This document shows, piece by piece, positions 13,766 through 16,165 of a DNA stretch of 16,165 nucleotides. Location: NCBI RefSeq assembly GCF_051960575.1, contig NZ_JBQCEE010000257.1, positions 1 through 16,165 on the forward strand, written 5' to 3'. How positions within the stretch are numbered: position 1 is the first letter of the stretch; each line of letters opens with the position of its first letter. The translations under genes and the position numbers were made by a program. A model generated the notes under the pieces. That model ran no database searches and was not told the origin of the DNA. It worked only from the letters and a program-made list of their open reading frames with translations. Source of the DNA: JBQCEE01 sp051960575. Its GTDB lineage: Bacteria; Actinomycetota; Actinomycetes; Mycobacteriales; Jatrophihabitantaceae.

Positions 13766-14572
13766 ATGACCGACGCCTCCATCGCCCTGCTCGGCGGCGG
13801 CAAGATCGGCGAGGCCATCCTGTCCGGCCTGCTCGGCCGCGACCGCACCCCGGCCGACGTCGTGGTGTGCGAGCGCGACGCGACGCGCGGGCAGTTCCTC
13901 GCCGACAAGTACGGCGTGCGCGTCGTGCCGGTGGACGAGGCGGCGAGGAGCGCCACCACCGTCGTCCTCGCCGTGAAGCCGCAGGACATCGAGACCCTGC
14001 TCGCCGAACTTGCCCCGCACCTGACGGCCGAACACCTCCTCGTGTCGGTCGCGGCCGGGATCCCGACCGGACGCATCGAGCAGGTGCTGCCGCGCGGGGT
14101 GCCCGTGGTGCGCTGCATGCCGAACACCCCGGCCCTCGTGGACGAGGCGATGACCGCCGTGTCGGCCGGGGCGAACGCGCAGGAGCACCACCTGGCCGTG
14201 GCGGAGCAACTGCTCGGCACCGTCGGCCGCGTCGTCCGGGTGCCCGAGTACCAGCTGGACGCGGTCACCGCGCTGTCCGGCTCGGGGCCCGCCTACTTCT
14301 TCTACCTGGTCGAGGCGATGATCGACGCCGGCATCCTGCTCGGCCTGCCGCGGTCGCTGGCCGCGGACCTGATCGTGCAGACCGCGATCGGCGCCTCGGT
14401 GATGCTGCGCGACTCGGGCGAGCACCCGGTGCAGCTGCGCGAGGCGGTCACCAGCCCCGGCGGCACGACCATCGCGGCCATCCGCGAGCTCGAGGTGCAC
14501 GGCGTGCGGGCCGCGCTCATCGCCGCCATCGAGGCGGCGGCGAAGCGCAGCAAGGAGCTCGGTGGCGGGTGA
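13766..14572 (+). CDS. proC: Pyrroline-5-carboxylate reductase (ProC)
   Basis: ProC reduces P5C to L-proline with NAD(P)H, the last step of proline synthesis. The 268-aa protein (family about 270) shows the Rossmann loop LLGGGKIGEAILSGLL (8-23), VLAVKPQD, RCMPNTPALVDEAM, SGSGPAYFFYLVEAM and the C-terminal TSPGGTTIAAIRELE with substrate-binding SPGGTT. ATG 13766 is two bases after the proline dehydrogenase stop, with GAAGGG (13754-13759) inside the upstream gene as ribosome site, so the two are probably co-transcribed. The much longer frame upstream only mirrors the dehydrogenase. The M. tuberculosis counterpart is Rv0500, also followed by an HTH gene and bS22. Confidence 0.96.
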   Translation: MTDASIALLGGGKIGEAILSGLLGRDRTPADVVVCERDATRGQFLADKYGVRVVPVDEAARSATTVVLAVKPQDIETLLAELAPHLTAEHLLVSVAAGIPTGRIEQVLPRGVPVVRCMPNTPALVDEAMTAVSAGANAQEHHLAVAEQLLGTVGRVVRVPEYQLDAVTALSGSGPAYFFYLVEAMIDAGILLGLPRSLAADLIVQTAIGASVMLRDSGEHPVQLREAVTSPGGTTIAAIRELEVHGVRAALIAAIEAAAKRSKELGGG

Positions 14573-14605
14573 GGCAAGCACCGACCCGGCGTGTCGATGT
14601 CTCGA

Positions 14606-14634
14606 GTGGGGCACAGCTCTCGCTTCAGCCCCAC
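14606..14634 (+). terminator. Hairpin downstream of proC
   Basis: Seven-base arms GTGGGGC (14606-14612) and GCCCCAC (14628-14634) surround a 15-base loop that contains a further AGC/GCT pairing. No T-tract follows. It lies just upstream of the HTH promoter, so an operator role is the alternative. Confidence 0.4.
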
Positions 14635-14643
14635 CTGTACCGC

Positions 14644-14649
14644 TAGTCT
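14644..14649 (+). promoter_or_regulatory. -10 element for the HTH gene
   Basis: TAGTCT predicts a start near 14656 and a leader of about 66 bases. The leader can fold: GTCGG and CCGAC near 14677-14692, with GCACG/CGTGC closing pairs outside. Confidence 0.4.
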
Positions 14650-14722
14650 CCTGAGAAGCACGTGCGTGTCCGTGTCGGTGGGGAAGCCGACGCAGGCGCG
14701 TGCAAGAAAGCATCGGTGAGCG

Positions 14723-14974
14723 ATGAGCAGTGCCAAGCCCCCGGGCCGGTCGGGCAAGACGTCGTCCGGCGCTGCCGGTGACGACGCACCCCTGGCGGAG
14801 GTCAAGTTCCTGACCGTGGCCGAGGTGGCGGCGGTGATGCGCGTGTCGAAGATGACGGTGTACCGCATGGTGCACAGCGCCGAGCTGCCCGCCGTCCGCG
14901 TCGGCCGGTCGTTCCGCGTGCCCGAGCAAGCGGTGCACGACTACCTACGCGCCGCGTTCATCGAAGCAGGCTGA
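14723..14974 (+). CDS. Small BldC/excisionase-type helix-turn-helix protein
   Basis: The 83-aa protein has a disordered Ser/Gly/Lys-rich N-terminus (1-24). A MerR/excisionase-like winged helix-turn-helix follows: FLTVAEVAAVMRVSKMTVYR (29-48), MVHSAELPAVRVGRSF as turn and wing, then RVPEQAVHDYLR. This is the excisionase-family DNA-binding fold that also includes the developmental regulator BldC. No integrase or attachment site is nearby, so it is a chromosomal regulator rather than a phage excisionase. The position between proC and bS22 matches Rv0500A in M. tuberculosis. ATG 14723 is retained; the ribosome site is poor (GAAAG at 14706-14710, or GGTGAG very close at 14715-14720). Target genes are unknown. 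Confidence 0.88.
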   Translation: MSSAKPPGRSGKTSSGAAGDDAPLAEVKFLTVAEVAAVMRVSKMTVYRMVHSAELPAVRVGRSFRVPEQAVHDYLRAAFIEAG

Positions 14975-15033
14975 GCCCGACCGCTGCGCTCCGCGCGGTC
15001 GGCCCTCCGGCGTCGGCCACCGGCGGCGGCGGG

Positions 15034-15039
15034 TAGGCT
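15034..15039 (+). promoter_or_regulatory. -10 element for bS22
   Basis: TAGGCT predicts transcription from about 15046, giving a leader of about 60 bases that opens directly into the GC hairpin at 15048-15066. Confidence 0.5.
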
Positions 15040-15047
15040 GGCACGGT

Positions 15048-15066
15048 CCCCGGGGGTCCCCCGGGG
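15048..15066 (+). promoter_or_regulatory. GC-only hairpin at the predicted 5' end of bS22 mRNA
   Basis: CCCCGGGGG (15048-15056) and CCCCCGGGG (15058-15066) form a perfect inverted repeat around a single T; sterically this is about 8 bp with a 3-base loop. G46-C68 can extend it past one mismatch. It follows the -10 by eight bases and is not followed by a T-tract, so a leader or stability role is likelier than termination. Confidence 0.5.
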
Positions 15067-15106
15067 CCTCCGAACGAACGTTGAGCCGGTATCGGTAGGT
15101 CGTGTC

Positions 15107-15205
15107 ATGGGTTCTGTCATCAAGAAGCGGCGCAAGCGGATGGCCAAGAAGAAGCACCGCAAGCTGCTGAAGAAGACGCGCGTCCAGCGCCGCAACAAAA
15201 AGTAG
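15107..15205 (+). CDS. Small ribosomal subunit protein bS22 (AURKAIP1/COX24 domain peptide)
   Basis: The 32-residue, extremely basic peptide reads MGSVIKKRRKRMAKKKHRKL, then LKKTRVQRRNKK. It matches the actinobacterial bS22 protein (Rv0500B in M. tuberculosis), found bound to 16S rRNA in mycobacterial ribosome structures. It carries the KKRRKRMxKKKHRKLLKKTR core of the AURKAIP1/COX24 domain shared with mitochondrial mS38. It has 21 Lys/Arg residues and no acidic residue. ATG 15107 gives the family-standard N-terminus; AGGT at 15097-15100 is a weak ribosome site. The AAAAAG codons at the end stand out in this GC-rich window. It sits between the HTH gene and the epimerase, as in mycobacteria. 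Too short for many gene callers. Confidence 0.93.
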   Translation: MGSVIKKRRKRMAKKKHRKLLKKTRVQRRNKK

Positions 15206-15244
15206 TCCGCGCGCCGTCCCTCGCCGCTTGCCGGAGCGTCGCCC

Positions 15245-16165
15245 GTGGCCGTCGTCCTCATCACCGGGGTCAGCCGATTCCTGGGTGCGCACCTGGCCGC
15301 CCAGCTCGCCGCCGATCCGGCGATCGACCGTGTCATCGGTCTCGACCTGGTGCCGCCGCGCGCTGACCGCGTCGACCTCGGCCGCACGGAGTTCGTGCGC
15401 GCCGACATCCGCAACCCGCTGGTCGCCAAGGTCATCGCGCAGGCGGGCGTGACCACGGTCGTGCACGCCGGTGTGGTTGCCTCGCCGCGCGCCGCCGGCG
15501 GGCGGGTCGCGATGCAGGAGCTCAACGTCGTCGGCTCGCTGCAGCTGTTCGGCGCCTGCCAGCGCTCGGACACCGTGAGTCAGGTCGTGTTCGCCTCGAC
15601 CGCCGCGGTGTACGGGTCGTCGGCGCGGCAACCTGCGGTGCTGACCGAGACGAGCTGCACCGAGCGGGCCGGCCGCACCGGGTACGCGCGCGACGCCCAC
15701 GAGGTCGAGGGCTACGTGCGGGGCCTGGCCCGTCGGCGTCCGGACATCACGACCACGGTGCTGCGCTTCGCCGACATCGTCGGCCCGCACGCCGACACGA
15801 CGATGACGCGCTACCTGTCGCTGGTGCCGGTGCCGACCGTGCTCGGCTTCGACCCGCGTCTGCAGCTGCTGCACGAGGACGACGCCATCGAGGTGCTGCG
15901 CCGGGCCACCGTGCAGCGGCACCCCGGCGTCTTCCACGTCGCGGGCGACGGCGTGCTGGTGCTGTCGCAGCTGGTGCGCCGCTCGGGCGCGGCCCGGTTG
16001 CCGCTGCCCGCCCCGGTGTTCGGTGCGTGGTGCGCGCTGACCCGCTCGACCGCCGCCGCCGAGCTCGCGGCGCAGCAGCCGCAGCTGCTGCAGTACGGCC
16101 GGGTGCTCGACACCGCGCGGTTGCGGCGCGAGTTCGGGTCGGTGTTGCACCACTCGACCGCCGAT
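15245..16165 (+). CDS. NAD-dependent epimerase/dehydratase-like protein, atypical active site (cut by window end)
   Basis: The frame is open from GTG 15245 through the last base (307 codons, no stop), so the 3' end is missing. It begins VAVVLITGVSRFLGAHLA, an extended-SDR Rossmann fold, followed by VVHAGVVAS and VVFASTAAVYGSS (Ser118/Thr119), as in UDP-sugar epimerases. Two marks are off: TGxxGxxG reads TGVSRFLG, lacking the middle glycine, and the YxxxK motif reads Tyr147-ARD-Ala151, lacking the lysine. I recall similar YA+D..EVEGYVRG sequences in the mycobacterial homologue annotated GalE2 (Rv0501), so this may be a family trait. GGAG (15233-15236) is eight bases before GTG 15245, 39 bases after bS22. 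The substrate is unknown. Confidence 0.85.
   Translation, partial: MAVVLITGVSRFLGAHLAAQLAADPAIDRVIGLDLVPPRADRVDLGRTEFVRADIRNPLVAKVIAQAGVTTVVHAGVVASPRAAGGRVAMQELNVVGSLQLFGACQRSDTVSQVVFASTAAVYGSSARQPAVLTETSCTERAGRTGYARDAHEVEGYVRGLARRRPDITTTVLRFADIVGPHADTTMTRYLSLVPVPTVLGFDPRLQLLHEDDAIEVLRRATVQRHPGVFHVAGDGVLVLSQLVRRSGAARLPLPAPVFGAWCALTRSTAAAELAAQQPQLLQYGRVLDTARLRREFGSVLHHSTAD

Noticed and set aside
14680..14705. A cobalamin-riboswitch-like stretch (GGGGAAGCCG) before the HTH gene.
   Set aside because: The leader is far too short for that riboswitch and the other conserved blocks are absent.
14723..14974. A phage excisionase, from the excisionase-type HTH domain.
   Set aside because: No integrase, attachment-site repeats or phage genes are nearby, and the proC-HTH-bS22 order is a conserved chromosomal arrangement.

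Overview
The window is high-GC DNA from an actinobacterium (Actinomycetota) that makes mycothiol. The evidence is an mshA gene, a bS22-type ribosomal peptide, a SenX3/RegX3 (PhoR/PhoP) two-component pair, and many start codons placed 5-8 bases after a TANNNT -10 element, as in actinobacterial leaderless mRNAs. From memory, the gene order from murB to the terminal epimerase follows the Mycobacterium tuberculosis Rv0482-Rv0501 region: murB, SDR, mshA, YbjN protein, gpm, senX3-regX3, Rv0495c-like, ppx, Rv0498-like isomerase, proC, HTH protein, bS22, galE2-like. It is therefore mostly a conserved chromosomal backbone. I cannot name the genus.

Layout. 1-281: the tail of a probable IS110-family transposase and its flank. 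282-1220: a GNAT acetyltransferase and a convergent 72-aa helix-hairpin-helix-like small protein, separated by a 15-bp GC stem. 1288-3141: a methyltransferase and murB, divergent, with 24 bp between start codons and -10 elements that appear to overlap. 3213-5840: an SDR oxidoreductase (minus strand), then mshA and a YbjN-type protein overlapping by ATGA. 5876-6619: phosphoglycerate mutase. 6717-9461: phoU (minus strand) divergent from senX3-regX3, with a good PHO-box candidate between them. 9462-10101: a 640-bp gene-free island of palindromes and repeats. 10102-10893: a cysteine-rich Rv0495c-like protein (minus strand). 10991-14572: ppx, a TIM-barrel isomerase-like protein, proline dehydrogenase and proC. 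14723-16165: a BldC/excisionase-type HTH protein, the 32-aa ribosomal protein bS22, and an atypical NAD-dependent epimerase cut by the window end.

Functional themes. Phosphate sensing and storage: phoU, senX3, regX3 and ppx, with gpm between. Cell wall and redox: murB and mshA. Proline cycling: proline dehydrogenase next to P5C reductase. No phage, CRISPR array, defence island, biosynthetic cluster, tRNA or rRNA is visible, and I find no convincing undescribed multi-gene system. The signals most worth a second look lie between genes: a 48-bp palindrome family (three copies), a 100-bp nested palindrome, a 19-bp perfect inverted repeat bracketing 537 bp, the overlapping divergent -10s of murB and the methyltransferase, the PHO box, and a hairpin predicted at the very 5' end of the bS22 mRNA. 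Among the proteins, the terminal epimerase (no YxxxK lysine) and the cysteine-rich Rv0495c-like protein stand out.
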